Shown here one piece after another: positions 48,312 through 61,505 of a DNA stretch of 64,000 bases. Within the stretch, counting starts at the first letter, position 1. Each line of letters opens with the position of its first letter. Below the pieces are notes generated by a model, which ran no database searches, was not told the DNA's origin, and saw nothing but the letters and a program-made list of their open reading frames with translations. The stretch comes from Clarkia xantiana subsp. parviflora (lineage: Eukaryota > Streptophyta > Magnoliopsida > Myrtales > Onagraceae), in NCBI GenBank assembly GCA_036873135.1, contig JAPTYO010000003.1, positions 28,338,763 to 28,402,762 on the forward strand, written 5' to 3'. A program made the position numbers and the translations under genes.

Positions 48312-49611
48312 GGGTTAAGAACCTATGAAAGGTCTGAACTATCACCCATGTTAACGGGAGAGGTCTGAAATTTAAAAAGTTAATAACAAAGGTCTGAAAT
48401 TTCTGTTTTGTTGATAACAGCGGTCTCCGTTAGTTTTTTCCGTTAAAACTAACGGAAGTTGGTCACATGCTTGGCATGTGACCGGAAATTAAATAAAATT
48501 CCGAAAATGCCCTTCTATCAAGTGTGCCCCTCACATGCATGGAATGAAAAGACCAAAATGCCCTTGAAGCCACCACGGTACTCCGGCGACCACCAATCGT
48601 ACTCCGGCAACCACCACCGTACTCCGGCGACCACCACCGTACTCCGGCGACCACCACCAAGGCTCCGATTTGGCCAAAATCGGAGCCACCGGCCCCGATT
48701 GAGCTCCGATCGGAGCCACCGGCCCCGATTGGACTCCGATCGGGGCCAAAAAAGCTCCGATCGGAGCCAAAAAGCTCCGATCGGAGCTTTGTGGCTCTGG
48801 TCGGAGCCACAGAGCTCCGGTCGGAGCTCTGTGGCTCCGACCAGAGCCACAGAGCTCCAGATCGGAGCTCTGTGGCCCCGGCCGGAGCCACAGAGCTCCG
48901 ATCTGGAGCTCTGTGGCCCCGACCGGAGCCACAGAGCTCCCGATCGGAGCTCTGTGGCCCCGGCCGGAGCCACAGAGCTCCGATCTGGAGCTCTGTGGCC
49001 CCGGCCGGAGCCACAGAGCTCCGATCTGGAGCTCTGTGGCCCCGGCCGGAGCCACAGAGCTCCGATCTGGAGCTCTGTGGCCCCGGTCGGAGCCACAGAG
49101 CTCCGGTCGGAGCTCTGTGGCTCCGACCAGAGCCACAAAGCTCCGATCGGAGCTTTTTTGGCTCCGATCGGAGCTTTTTTGGCCCCGATCGGAGCTTTTT
49201 GGCCCCGATCGGAGCTTTTTGGCCCCGTTCGGAGCTTTTTTGGCCCCGTGGTGGCCGGAGTCGGGTCGCCGGAGCCGAGGTGGTGGTCGTCGGAGTCGAG
49301 GTGGTGGTCGCCGGAGTCGGGTGGTGGTGAACGGAGTCGGGTGGTGGTGACCGGAGTTGGATGGTTTTAATTTGACTTTAGGGGTAAAATTGTCATTTCA
49401 CATTTCCTTAAATAAGATATTAAATAAAACAAAATATTAAAGGGGCAAAAATGTCATTTCACACAATTCTGTTAAATTTAACCCTAAAAATGGACGGAAA
49501 ACCTCAAATCAACAAAATTGAAATTTCAGACCTCTGTTATTAACTTTTTAAATTTCAGACCTCTCCCGTTAACATGAGTGATAGTTCAGACCTTTCATAG
49601 GTTCTTAACCC
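48312..49611. mobile_element. Non-autonomous MULE element, family 1, copy B with palindrome array
   Basis: Same terminal inverted repeats as 6548-7348 (GGGTTAAGAACCTATGAAAG), flanked by a perfect 9-bp direct repeat TTCTTTAAT (48303-48311 and 49612-49620). It is 1,300 bp against 801 bp for copy A; the difference is an expanded GC-rich array (48660-49245) of palindromic units. Neighbouring flanks of the array (GGTGGTGGTCGCCGGAGTCG etc.) match copy A. It has no transposase. Open frames of 145 to 303 codons on both strands are by-products of the array. Confidence 0.93.
48660..49245. repeat. Array of nested GC-rich palindromes, about 41-bp unit
   Basis: The repeating unit alternates GAGCCACAGAGCTCCGATC with its inverse TGGAGCTCTGTGGCCCCGG; the clearest copies start at 48970, 49011 and 49052, exactly 41 bp apart. 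Each unit contains two dyads (AGCTCCGAT(C/T)GGAGCT type and GGCCCCGGCCGGAGCC type). Since 41 is not a multiple of three and no unit contains a stop in any frame, several long frames stay open on both strands. The array can fold into long hairpins. Confidence 0.9.
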
Positions 49612-52600
49612 TTCTTTAATAGTTATCCAGAAATTTTTGTTTCTGAGTACGTAATTAATATCAAATAATGTGATGTTAAGTTGAAGTTAAGTATAACAAA
49701 GCGCACCACCGCTATAACGAACCCCCCTTTAACAGACTTACTTAGACTTAAAGATGATGATGAAATCTAACTAACCAAATTGTTGTTGTATTGTCTTTTC
49801 TTTCGCTTACTATGAGATTGCTTCGCAAACAAACCATAATTAATCGCGACGTGCATCTTAACAACTAGAATTGTCCGATAAACAAAATACTTAAAGAGAG
49901 TAATAACCTAAACCTGTTTGGTAAAACATTACAATTCGACTATTAAACTGCTCAATTTCAACTCACCTCTAGCCATTTATATAAAGCAGAAAACAGCTGT
50001 TGGACATTTTTTATTTTGGTTTCTGTTCGAATGCAGATCACCTACACCACTCTTCTTACCCCAGATCGTTCTTTATTGTTGTGATCTTGACACATGTCCT
50101 AATATTTAGTACTTTTTTTTAGGGTGCACCAAATCTCAATAGGTTTTTAGAAAAAAATCACATAATTAATTACACCAAGTATATGTGTCAAGATCACAAC
50201 GGACAAACACAATCTGAAGTAAAAGAGAGTTGGGCGTGTAATTTAGGCGGGGTGTACTAGAAAGTAGAAACTAGACCCTACAATAATTTTGCATTTGGTC
50301 AAATTGTAAAATATATCATGTTGAACAAATAATTTTCTTTTAAAAAAAATATAAAATGCGTACAATATTTGAACTCAAGATCTCTATTAATAAATATAAC
50401 GTTAAACCATTAGTTCGAAATCTCTAGTTAATATAATATGATTACCCTAAATTACCTGTTGAAGTTGAACATTGAAAAAAAAAAGAGTTAAGTGTGCTAA
50501 AACCACGATTTTGTTAAGATATATTATTAACAAATTCTTGTTAAAAGAGTAGGATATATTAATTTAATATTTGATGTGGACAATGGAAGACCGGAATTCT
50601 GAGACAAAGAAGGTTCGGCAATAATTGATAGCAACTAGGGGAAGAGGCATGCACGTCCAACAGATGTGAGCTCAAGAATGGATCCGGTGTATGGTGCAAC
50701 TTGTTTACCCCGCCATAATTTATAGTTGGGTCTCTATGCCCCCGGTGTTCTCTGTACAATGCCGGCCTTCTCTTTTTATATTTGTGAAAACAAATTAATG
50801 TCTTGCTTACTCAGCTACTGCTAGCCACCACCGCCTCGGTCTCCTTATTAAATGCCTTACCACCAGCCAGCCACCAAGTCTAAAACTGTTTTAACGCTTA
50901 ATTACCAAATTACTAGTCATAATTTATTATCTAGAGTTTTTTTTTTCAATTTACTAACTTAAACTTTGTTATTTATAGAAAAATTATTGACTCTATCAGA
51001 TATTATATTTAATATCGACATAATTAGTCACATTATTGCACTTAATTAAAGAAAATAAGAAAACTAACTTAAAATGATAGAATTGTCCACACAAAAAATA
51101 TAATTCTTTGAATGTTTTTCGTATAATGAAATTCTGTCATTTAAATTTTGTTGATATTTATAAATGAGTGCTTGACTGTATGGGTGAGAGCAATTTCATA
51201 ATTCTAAATCACTTATAAGATTTTTCTTTAACTGTATGCAAATCACATAATCAAAACTGTTCAAATTATTTGGTAAAAAAAAAATTCAAATTAGATAGAA
51301 TTTTTTATGGAACAAGCGAAATCTAAATTAACAAATTGTTCAAAAAAATATTCAGTTATATTTAAACTTCAGTTAGCAATTTAATAATTAAATTAACGTC
51401 TTAAAATAAAAGTTAAGCAGGAAATCGTTAGCTCAACTTCTGAGGGTGTGGGAAATAGTTAGGTTAGTTTTTTTGTTTTTCAAGGCAATATGCATTCCAT
51501 TAGACTAAATCACAATATGACTTGAGGCACACAATGTGCAAAAGATTATATACAAGGACACAACCAATGTGATAACTGATAATTTATTTCTTATTAATTA
51601 ATAATTTTATCTAAACTTGGTCGGAACTTTTAAAAATAAATAATATTTTTAAGAATGAATAAAATTCGAATCCCACTTAAGACCCCTCATTGGAGAAGAA
51701 CTTTATGTTTTCGGTTCAAAATTGCGAAGCAATCTATATATAAAAAAGAATTAATTTAAGCATTTCTTTTCTTTAGTATATAAGATTATTAGTTAAATCT
51801 TTAATTGCAAATGCACGATATAATATTATTACGGAAAAAACCATCTAGATAGACATTATCTAAAATTAGAATCTTAAAAAATTGCAATATCACATGTTTA
51901 TAAGGAGTCGATTTATTCATTATATAGACATTTATGTATAGACAATACATCCAGTATTTTGACTAAATGACTTCCATTTTCATGAAATTAGTCCCAACTC
52001 CACATATGGTCAAATCCACTTGGAGGGCCATAGAGAGCATATATTTATATATATATATATACCTAGCTAACCCCTGGAAATTTGTGAATAAGGTTGATAG
52101 GTCACGACTCACGACGCGTATTTTGATATTATAAATCATAAAATATAATATATTAAATGAAATAATATTAGTATATATGAACTTATAAAGTTTGGGATTT
52201 TTTGTCAAACAAACACGCTGGATTTGCCTCCTGACCATCCTAAATGTAATGGTTTTCCTAACCTGCTAACTCCTATATATATAATTTGACTTTGATGCCT
52301 AAATTATTGTCCAAAAAAATAAAGATATTATAAAGTGGGGATAGCAAGATATTACTCATTACTCAGTTATAAAAACTTAAGATATAATATTATTAATTCA
52401 CATATTCATTTTCTAATTAATATATATATATTAAAAGAACATATTAATTTTATTGTCGATTAATTTGTTATAGTGGACATGTAATTTAAATATATATAAT
52501 GTCGAATATTATTAGGATTTCATTATTACTTTCACATATGATAAATTTGTTTTTAAATCATAGTACTATATAAAAGTTATGACTTTGTATTACGATATTT

Positions 52601-53841
52601 AAAATTAAAAAATATAGTAAATTATAGGAAACAAATATTTTTTAAAATAAAGATTAAAATTATAAATATTATTTAATATCGTGAAAGAAAAGCTGACATA
52701 ACACCCTTTTTAATTCTGTTACATTTTATAAATTAAATTCATCGATTTCGCCGGATGACATTGTTAACTTAATTAAAAAAAACGAAGCAATAGTTATTTA
52801 GATCAGGGTAACTAATTAAGTTGCATATATAAAGGTCAAGCGCAGCAACCCAGTTAGTATTAGCCTATTTGCTATGACTTGTACAAAAAAAACTAAATAT
52901 ATTTTACTTTAGTAGTATGTGATCATCGTCATTTTGTACATAGTATTTAACGGCGGACTAACATAATGATACATCTAGCAACATCTTAAAACATAAATGT
53001 GTATTTGGCAGCACAAGAAAACGATATGATGCATCTGGCAGCATGGTCAAAACATAGTGTTGCATTTGACAAATTAATTAACCTTTTAAGCATTGTACCC
53101 GCCGAGATACTACTGTGCCAAATTCAAGTTTTGTTTTTGTTATTTTCTTGCTAAAGACTACCAAATTTAAGTTGAAAACTAGTTTTGACATAAGTTGATA
53201 GTTCGTTCGTGGACCATATTGGGTATTTAGGCCTACAAAAAAAATGCGAAGAGAGCCCACAAAAGTTAGTATCGCATTTTTAGTGTTAAAAATGGGCCCA
53301 AAACAGAGGCTTCTCCTAAAAATGGGTATTTAGACTGGGTTTGGGGCTAAGGCATGTAGTTATCGGAGTTTCATTCTTCTCTTCACTGAAATTGGAATCT
53401 ACTTCACTAGATGGAACAAAGATAAAATCTTCCTAACCCTAAATTTGCCAAATAAGAAAAAAAATCCATACTCAATTTCCCTTATGCGAATTCGGGTAAC
53501 GGCTATAAGGGAAAAATAGAAAGAAAACTGTACCCGACCAGGGATGGACGTAAACTCGTAAGCTACCGAGGGTAGGGATAATCGTCCAGGTCGAGGTCCG
53601 TAGGGCGAGCCTTGTTCTAAACCCTTAACCAGGGAGAAGAGTCGTTTTACTTTACAAGTTTCGCAAGCCTTTGTCATTGTCAGTCAACTAAGTAGGGTCT
53701 TTTCCTTTTTTAAGAACCCATTCTCAAACTCTTTCAGTTGTGTTGTAGGCGCTCCCTAACCGGTCGCCTATCACACTCAACGACGTAGACCCAAACGACT
53801 AAATATCACACTCAACGACGTAGACCCAAAACGACTAAACG

Positions 53842-55546
53842 TGATATGTGTTAGATATAGTATATGGGTCTTAGTATTATAATAATGAGAGGAAAGTAGT
53901 AGAATGTGATAGTTTGTGGGTGAAAGGATAATTAAGAATTAGTTGTTTATATATATGTTATGGGTGGGTGAAGAGAACAACTATGAAAAATATGAATGAA
54001 TGTTGAGGAGCTTAGCTCTCTCTATCTCTACATCTATGATCTAATCTTCTTGAATCTCCAATTCTCCGATCCTAATCTATCCACTCTCTATTCTATCGAT
54101 TGGGTTCGTATCATTGGTATCAGACCCGATCTATCCTCGGTTGTGGTAATTTTGATTCGATTCCGGCCATTTCCGACTCCGACCACCACATATCTCGCCA
54201 GTTCCACTTGTTCCGACCACCACTTATTCCGCCAGAGGTAATTGCTGCATATTTGCTTTGTTCCGCCGCTGTTATACCGTTTCTGCTGCAATTGGGGTTG
54301 TTTGCTGGTGCAATTTCTGCGTTTCTGGTGTAATTTCTGAAGTGTAAAATCAGCGCTCCCAAGGTGTTCGATAAAATGCCTAAGAGATATATTTGAGCAA
54401 TATTGGAATCTATTGAATTGAAGCTCAACCATGTATGTGTTTTCTGAAGATTGGATTGATCAAGATAAAGTGAGGGATTCAAGTCCTATTCCTCTAGTTC
54501 AAATCAATGCTCCCATACCCATTTCAGATGAATTTTTATACGAAATTTTCTCACGTTTTGGAGTGGTTCAACGAATTGGAGTTTCCGTAGAATCATACTT
54601 CAAATTTCTTGTTCAATTTGAATCTTTTTGTGGTGCTATTTTTGAAAAGTGGGATTTACATGGGCAAAGATTGGGTAATGAATATGAGGATTATGATGTA
54701 TTTGATATCAAGTATTTTCATCGTATAATGGAAGATAATGAAGAACCCAATGTTGAATTGTTTGCCAATGTGGAAGAATTACATACAGATGTTGAAGTTG
54801 TTTTTTCTATGAGGACACCAAGATGTTGATGTCGAAGATGAAAAGAAAGAAGAAGATTAGCTGTCAGAGAACATTAACTTTGTTGGAGAGGATGCTAAGA
54901 ATTTTGGCGTGAGCAACATTATAACACCTTATGAGAAAGGCACCATTGATCTTGAATTGGTTGATTTTATTTCGGGACCACGAAACTTGCTCAATTATGA
55001 TCCATTTTGGATAGCCACACTTGACTCCACAATCGAAGCTCGACAACGCCGTATGTTCATGGGTTTGCTTTTCACTTACAACAATGGGTTGTTTCCTAAT
55101 TTGATAACTCAAAGGCATTTGAAAATTGTACTCAAATGTGAACATGTATTCTTGGGGAGAGCAATGATTCGGGATTATGATGGATTCAACGGTCCCGGAA
55201 ATTCTCAGGTAGCATGCACCTTCATGTGGTCACTTGTCCGAGATTATGATGGCTTCAACGGCGCGAGATTCTTTTACGTTGCATCTGATTTTGTTATGGC
55301 TCTTCTTCGGGACTATGACGAGTTTAATGGTCTTGGACACACCTTGAGTACAGCGTGTCTTTAAGGGGTGGGCTATGATATGTGTTATATTAATATTATA
55401 ATAATGGGGGGAAAGTAGTAGAATGTGATAGTTTGTGGGTGAAAGTGTAATTAAGGGTTAGTTGTTTATATATATGTTATGGGTGGGTGAAGAGAACAAC
55501 TATGGAAAATATGAATGAATGTTGAGGAGTTTAGCTCTCTCTATCT
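53842..55546 (+). mobile_element. Small non-autonomous LTR element with RRM-like ORF, copy 1
   Basis: 5' LTR 53842-54113 starts TGATATGTGTTAGAT and ends GTATCA; the primer-binding site TGGTATCAGACC follows at 54116. A polypurine tract AAGGGGTGGGCTA (55362-55375) precedes a 3' LTR that starts TGATATGTGTTATAT at 55376 and is cut off at 55546 by the duplication joint. The LTRs differ by a 15-bp indel and substitutions, so the element is older than the duplication. Only about 1.26 kb of interior, with one broken ORF and no gag, protease, integrase or RT motif. Confidence 0.8.
54431..55364 (+). pseudogene. RRM-like (PTB-type) ORF with 23-residue C-terminal repeats, frameshifted
   Basis: Frame 1 (54431-54829, 132 codons from ATG) carries a segment that resembles the RNA-recognition motif of plant polypyrimidine-tract-binding proteins: PIPISDEFLYEIFSRFGVV for the first strand and helix, and FKFLVQFESFCGA in the place of the PTB text 'FQALIQY'. 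A frameshift near 54810 and a stop at about 54860 separate it from frame 2 (54909-55364), whose upstream text is acidic (DVDVEDEKKEED). Frame 2 holds an unrecognised domain (LELVDFISGPRNLLNYDPFW) and ends in three 69-bp direct repeats beginning RDYDGFNG, RDYDGFNG and RDYDEFNG (DNA starts near 55170, 55239, 55308). Similarity to PTB is my reading of the pattern and needs a profile search. Function unknown. Confidence 0.6.
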
Positions 55547-58500
55547 GAGTACGTAATTAATATCAAATAATGTGATGTTAAGTTGAAGTTAAGTATAACA
55601 AAGCGCACCACCGCTATAACGAACCCCCCTTTAACAGACTTACTTAGACTTAAAGATGATGATGAAATCTAACTAACCAAATTGTTGTTGTATTGTCTTT
55701 TCTTTCGCTTACTATGAGATTGCTTCGCAAACAAACCATAATTAATCGCGACGTGCATCTTAACAACTAGAATTGTCCGATAAACAAAATACTTAAAGAG
55801 AGTAATAACCTAAACCTGTTTGGTAAAACATTACAATTCGACTATTAAACTGCTCAATTTCAACTCACCTCTAGCCATTTATATAAAGCAGAAAACAGCT
55901 GTTGGACATTTTTTATTTTGGTTTCTGTTCGAATGCAGATCACCTACACCACTCTTCTTACCCCAGATCGTTCTTTATTGTTGTGATCTTGACACATGTC
56001 CTAATATTTAGTACTTTTTTTTAGGGTGCACCAAATCTCAATAGGTTTTTAGAAAAAAATCACATAATTAATTACACCAAGTATATGTGTCAAGATCACA
56101 ACGGACAAACACAATCTGAAGTAAAAGAGAGTTGGGCGTGTAATTTAGGCGGGGTGTACTAGAAAGTAGAAACTAGACCCTACAATAATTTTGCATTTGG
56201 TCAAATTGTAAAATATATCATGTTGAACAAATAATTTTCTTTTAAAAAAAATATAAAATGCGTACAATATTTGAACTCAAGATCTCTATTAATAAATATA
56301 ACGTTAAACCATTAGTTCGAAATCTCTAGTTAATATAATATGATTACCCTAAATTACCTGTTGAAGTTGAACATTGAAAAAAAAAAGAGTTAAGTGTGCT
56401 AAAACCACGATTTTGTTAAGATATATTATTAACAAATTCTTGTTAAAAGAGTAGGATATATTAATTTAATATTTGATGTGGACAATGGAAGACCGGAATT
56501 CTGAGACAAAGAAGGTTCGGCAATAATTGATAGCAACTAGGGGAAGAGGCATGCACGTCCAACAGATGTGAGCTCAAGAATGGATCCGGTGTATGGTGCA
56601 ACTTGTTTACCCCGCCATAATTTATAGTTGGGTCTCTATGCCCCCGGTGTTCTCTGTACAATGCCGGCCTTCTCTTTTTATATTTGTGAAAACAAATTAA
56701 TGTCTTGCTTACTCAGCTACTGCTAGCCACCACCGCCTCGGTCTCCTTATTAAATGCCTTACCACCAGCCAGCCACCAAGTCTAAAACTGTTTTAACGCT
56801 TAATTACCAAATTACTAGTCATAATTTATTATCTAGAGTTTTTTTTTTCAATTTACTAACTTAAACTTTGTTATTTATAGAAAAATTATTGACTCTATCA
56901 GATATTATATTTAATATCGACATAATTAGTCACATTATTGCACTTAATTAAAGAAAATAAGAAAACTAACTTAAAATGATAGAATTGTCCACACAAAAAA
57001 TATAATTCTTTGAATGTTTTTCGTATAATGAAATTCTGTCATTTAAATTTTGTTGATATTTATAAATGAGTGCTTGACTGTATGGGTGAGAGCAATTTCA
57101 TAATTCTAAATCACTTATAAGATTTTTCTTTAACTGTATGCAAATCACATAATCAAAACTGTTCAAATTATTTGGTAAAAAAAAAATTCAAATTAGATAG
57201 AATTTTTTATGGAACAAGCGAAATCTAAATTAACAAATTGTTCAAAAAAATATTCAGTTATATTTAAACTTCAGTTAGCAATTTAATAATTAAATTAACG
57301 TCTTAAAATAAAAGTTAAGCAGGAAATCGTTAGCTCAACTTCTGAGGGTGTGGGAAATAGTTAGGTTAGTTTTTTTGTTTTTCAAGGCAATATGCATTCC
57401 ATTAGACTAAATCACAATATGACTTGAGGCACACAATGTGCAAAAGATTATATACAAGGACACAACCAATGTGATAACTGATAATTTATTTCTTATTAAT
57501 TAATAATTTTATCTAAACTTGGTCGGAACTTTTAAAAATAAATAATATTTTTAAGAATGAATAAAATTCGAATCCCACTTAAGACCCCTCATTGGAGAAG
57601 AACTTTATGTTTTCGGTTCAAAATTGCGAAGCAATCTATATATAAAAAAGAATTAATTTAAGCATTTCTTTTCTTTAGTATATAAGATTATTAGTTAAAT
57701 CTTTAATTGCAAATGCACGATATAATATTATTACGGAAAAAACCATCTAGATAGACATTATCTAAAATTAGAATCTTAAAAAATTGCAATATCACATGTT
57801 TATAAGGAGTCGATTTATTCATTATATAGACATTTATGTATAGACAATACATCCAGTATTTTGACTAAATGACTTCCATTTTCATGAAATTAGTCCCAAC
57901 TCCACATATGGTCAAATCCACTTGGAGGGCCATAGAGAGCATATATTTATATATATATATATACCTAGCTAACCCCTGGAAATTTGTGAATAAGGTTGAT
58001 AGGTCACGACTCACGACGCGTATTTTGATATTATAAATCATAAAATATAATATATTAAATGAAATAATATTAGTATATATGAACTTATAAAGTTTGGGAT
58101 TTTTTGTCAAACAAACACGCTGGATTTGCCTCCTGACCATCCTAAATGTAATGGTTTTCCTAACCTGCTAACTCCTATATATATAATTTGACTTTGATGC
58201 CTAAATTATTGTCCAAAAAAATAAAGATATTATAAAGTGGGGATAGCAAGATATTACTCATTACTCAGTTATAAAAACTTAAGATATAATATTATTAATT
58301 CACATATTCATTTTCTAATTAATATATATATATTAAAAGAACATATTAATTTTATTGTCGATTAATTTGTTATAGTGGACATGTAATTTAAATATATATA
58401 ATGTCGAATATTATTAGGATTTCATTATTACTTTCACATATGATAAATTTGTTTTTAAATCATAGTACTATATAAAAGTTATGACTTTGTATTACGATAT

Positions 58501-61448
58501 TTAAAATTAAAAAATATAGTAAATTATAGGAAACAAATATTTTTTAAAATAAAGATTAAAATTATAAATATTATTTAATATCGTGAAAGAAAAGCTGACA
58601 TAACACCCTTTTTAATTCTGTTACATTTTATAAATTAAATTCATCGATTTCGCCGGATGACATTGTTAACTTAATTAAAAAAAACGAAGCAATAGTTATT
58701 TAGATCAGGGTAACTAATTAAGTTGCATATATAAAGGTCAAGCGCAGCAACCCAGTTAGTATTAGCCTATTTGCTATGACTTGTACAAAAAAAACTAAAT
58801 ATATTTTACTTTAGTAGTATGTGATCATCGTCATTTTGTACATAGTATTTAACGGCGGACTAACATAATGATACATCTAGCAACATCTTAAAACATAAAT
58901 GTGTATTTGGCAGCACAAGAAAACGATATGATGCATCTGGCAGCATGGTCAAAACATAGTGTTGCATTTGACAAATTAATTAACCTTTTAAGCATTGTAC
59001 CCGCCGAGATACTACTGTGCCAAATTCAAGTTTTGTTTTTGTTATTTTCTTGCTAAAGACTACCAAATTTAAGTTGAAAACTAGTTTTGACATAAGTTGA
59101 TAGTTCGTTCGTGGACCATATTGGGTATTTAGGCCTACAAAAAAAATGCGAAGAGAGCCCACAAAAGTTAGTATCGCATTTTTAGTGTTAAAAATGGGCC
59201 CAAAACAGAGGCTTCTCCTAAAAATGGGTATTTAGACTGGGTTTGGGGCTAAGGCATGTAGTTATCGGAGTTTCATTCTTCTCTTCACTGAAATTGGAAT
59301 CTACTTCACTAGATGGAACAAAGATAAAATCTTCCTAACCCTAAATTTGCCAAATAAGAAAAAAAATCCATACTCAATTTCCCTTATGCGAATTCGGGTA
59401 ACGGCTATAAGGGAAAAATAGAAAGAAAACTGTACCCGACCAGGGATGGACGTAAACTCGTAAGCTACCGAGGGTAGGGATAATCGTCCAGGTCGAGGTC
59501 CGTAGGGCGAGCCTTGTTCTAAACCCTTAACCAGGGAGAAGAGTCGTTTTACTTTACAAGTTTCGCAAGCCTTTGTCATTGTCAGTCAACTAAGTAGGGT
59601 CTTTTCCTTTTTTAAGAACCCATTCTCAAACTCTTTCAGTTGTGTTGTAGGCGCTCCCTAACCGGTCGCCTATCACACTCAACGACGTAGACCCAAACGA
59701 CTAAATATCACACTCAACGACGTAGACCCAAAACGACTAAACGTGATATGTGTTAGATATAGTATATGGGTCTTAGTATTATAATAATGAGAGGAAAGTA
59801 GTAGAATGTGATAGTTTGTGGGTGAAAGGATAATTAAGAATTAGTTGTTTATATATATGTTATGGGTGGGTGAAGAGAACAACTATGAAAAATATGAATG
59901 AATGTTGAGGAGCTTAGCTCTCTCTATCTCTACATCTATGATCTAATCTTCTTGAATCTCCAATTCTCCGATCCTAATCTATCCACTCTCTATTCTATCG
60001 ATTGGGTTCGTATCATTGGTATCAGACCCGATCTATCCTCGGTTGTGGTAATTTTGATTCGATTCCGGCCATTTCCGACTCCGACCACCACATATCTCGC
60101 CAGTTCCACTTGTTCCGACCACCACTTATTCCGCCAGAGGTAATTGCTGCATATTTGCTTTGTTCCGCCGCTGTTATACCGTTTCTGCTGCAATTGGGGT
60201 TGTTTGCTGGTGCAATTTCTGCGTTTCTGGTGTAATTTCTGAAGTGTAAAATCAGCGCTCCCAAGGTGTTCGATAAAATGCCTAAGAGATATATTTGAGC
60301 AATATTGGAATCTATTGAATTGAAGCTCAACCATGTATGTGTTTTCTGAAGATTGGATTGATCAAGATAAAGTGAGGGATTCAAGTCCTATTCCTCTAGT
60401 TCAAATCAATGCTCCCATACCCATTTCAGATGAATTTTTATACGAAATTTTCTCACGTTTTGGAGTGGTTCAACGAATTGGAGTTTCCGTAGAATCATAC
60501 TTCAAATTTCTTGTTCAATTTGAATCTTTTTGTGGTGCTATTTTTGAAAAGTGGGATTTACATGGGCAAAGATTGGGTAATGAATATGAGGATTATGATG
60601 TATTTGATATCAAGTATTTTCATCGTATAATGGAAGATAATGAAGAACCCAATGTTGAATTGTTTGCCAATGTGGAAGAATTACATACAGATGTTGAAGT
60701 TGTTTTTTCTATGAGGACACCAAGATGTTGATGTCGAAGATGAAAAGAAAGAAGAAGATTAGCTGTCAGAGAACATTAACTTTGTTGGAGAGGATGCTAA
60801 GAATTTTGGCGTGAGCAACATTATAACACCTTATGAGAAAGGCACCATTGATCTTGAATTGGTTGATTTTATTTCGGGACCACGAAACTTGCTCAATTAT
60901 GATCCATTTTGGATAGCCACACTTGACTCCACAATCGAAGCTCGACAACGCCGTATGTTCATGGGTTTGCTTTTCACTTACAACAATGGGTTGTTTCCTA
61001 ATTTGATAACTCAAAGGCATTTGAAAATTGTACTCAAATGTGAACATGTATTCTTGGGGAGAGCAATGATTCGGGATTATGATGGATTCAACGGTCCCGG
61101 AAATTCTCAGGTAGCATGCACCTTCATGTGGTCACTTGTCCGAGATTATGATGGCTTCAACGGCGCGAGATTCTTTTACGTTGCATCTGATTTTGTTATG
61201 GCTCTTCTTCGGGACTATGACGAGTTTAATGGTCTTGGACACACCTTGAGTACAGCGTGTCTTTAAGGGGTGGGCTATGATATGTGTTATATTAATATTA
61301 TAATAATGGGGGGAAAGTAGTAGAATGTGATAGTTTGTGGGTGAAAGTGTAATTAAGGGTTAGTTGTTTATATATATGTTATGGGTGGGTGAAGAGAACA
61401 ACTATGGAAAATATGAATGAATGTTGAGGAGTTTAGCTCTCTCTATCT
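55547..61448. repeat. 5,902-bp tandem duplication, second copy
   Basis: Exact by eye to 49645-55546. At its right edge the sequence continues into the rest of the LTR (CTATCT then ATACATCTATGATC), whereas the first copy jumps back to GAGTACGTAATTAA; this shows the second copy carries the natural right flank. No coding gene beyond the LTR element. Confidence 0.93.
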
Positions 61449-61505
61449 ATACATCTATGATCTAATCTTCTTGAATCTCCAATTCTTCAATCATAATCTA
61501 TCCAC
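59744..61505 (+). mobile_element. Small non-autonomous LTR element with RRM-like ORF, copy 2
   Basis: 5' LTR 59744-60015, interior with the same broken ORF (60333-61266), polypurine tract 61264-61277, and 3' LTR 61278 to about 61505. The 3' LTR follows the 5' LTR up to CTATCCAC and then stops about 30 bp short of the expected end, where sequence of the next Copia begins. No target duplication could be confirmed for that reason. Confidence 0.78.
60333..61266 (+). pseudogene. Second copy of the RRM-like frameshifted ORF
   Basis: Same frames as at 54431-55364, with the same frameshift and stop and the same three 69-bp repeats. Because the lesions are shared, they predate the tandem duplication. 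Confidence 0.6.

Larger units (their letters stand above)
49645..55546. repeat. 5,902-bp tandem duplication, first copy
   Basis: All sampled sequence and all open frames of this segment recur unchanged 5,902 bp further on. The first 4.2 kb (to 53841) are AT-rich intergenic DNA without a recognised gene; the last 1.7 kb is an LTR element. The unit boundary shares the 3-bp TCT at 49642-49644, 55544-55546 and 61446-61448. A 41-bp direct duplication (ACTCAACGACGTAGACCCAA type) lies at about 53775-53838. Confidence 0.93.

Noticed and set aside
48459..49370. Long open frames (up to 303 codons) on both strands
   Set aside because: They lie wholly in a MULE element and derive from the stop-free palindrome array; translations are low-complexity and mirror each other across frames.
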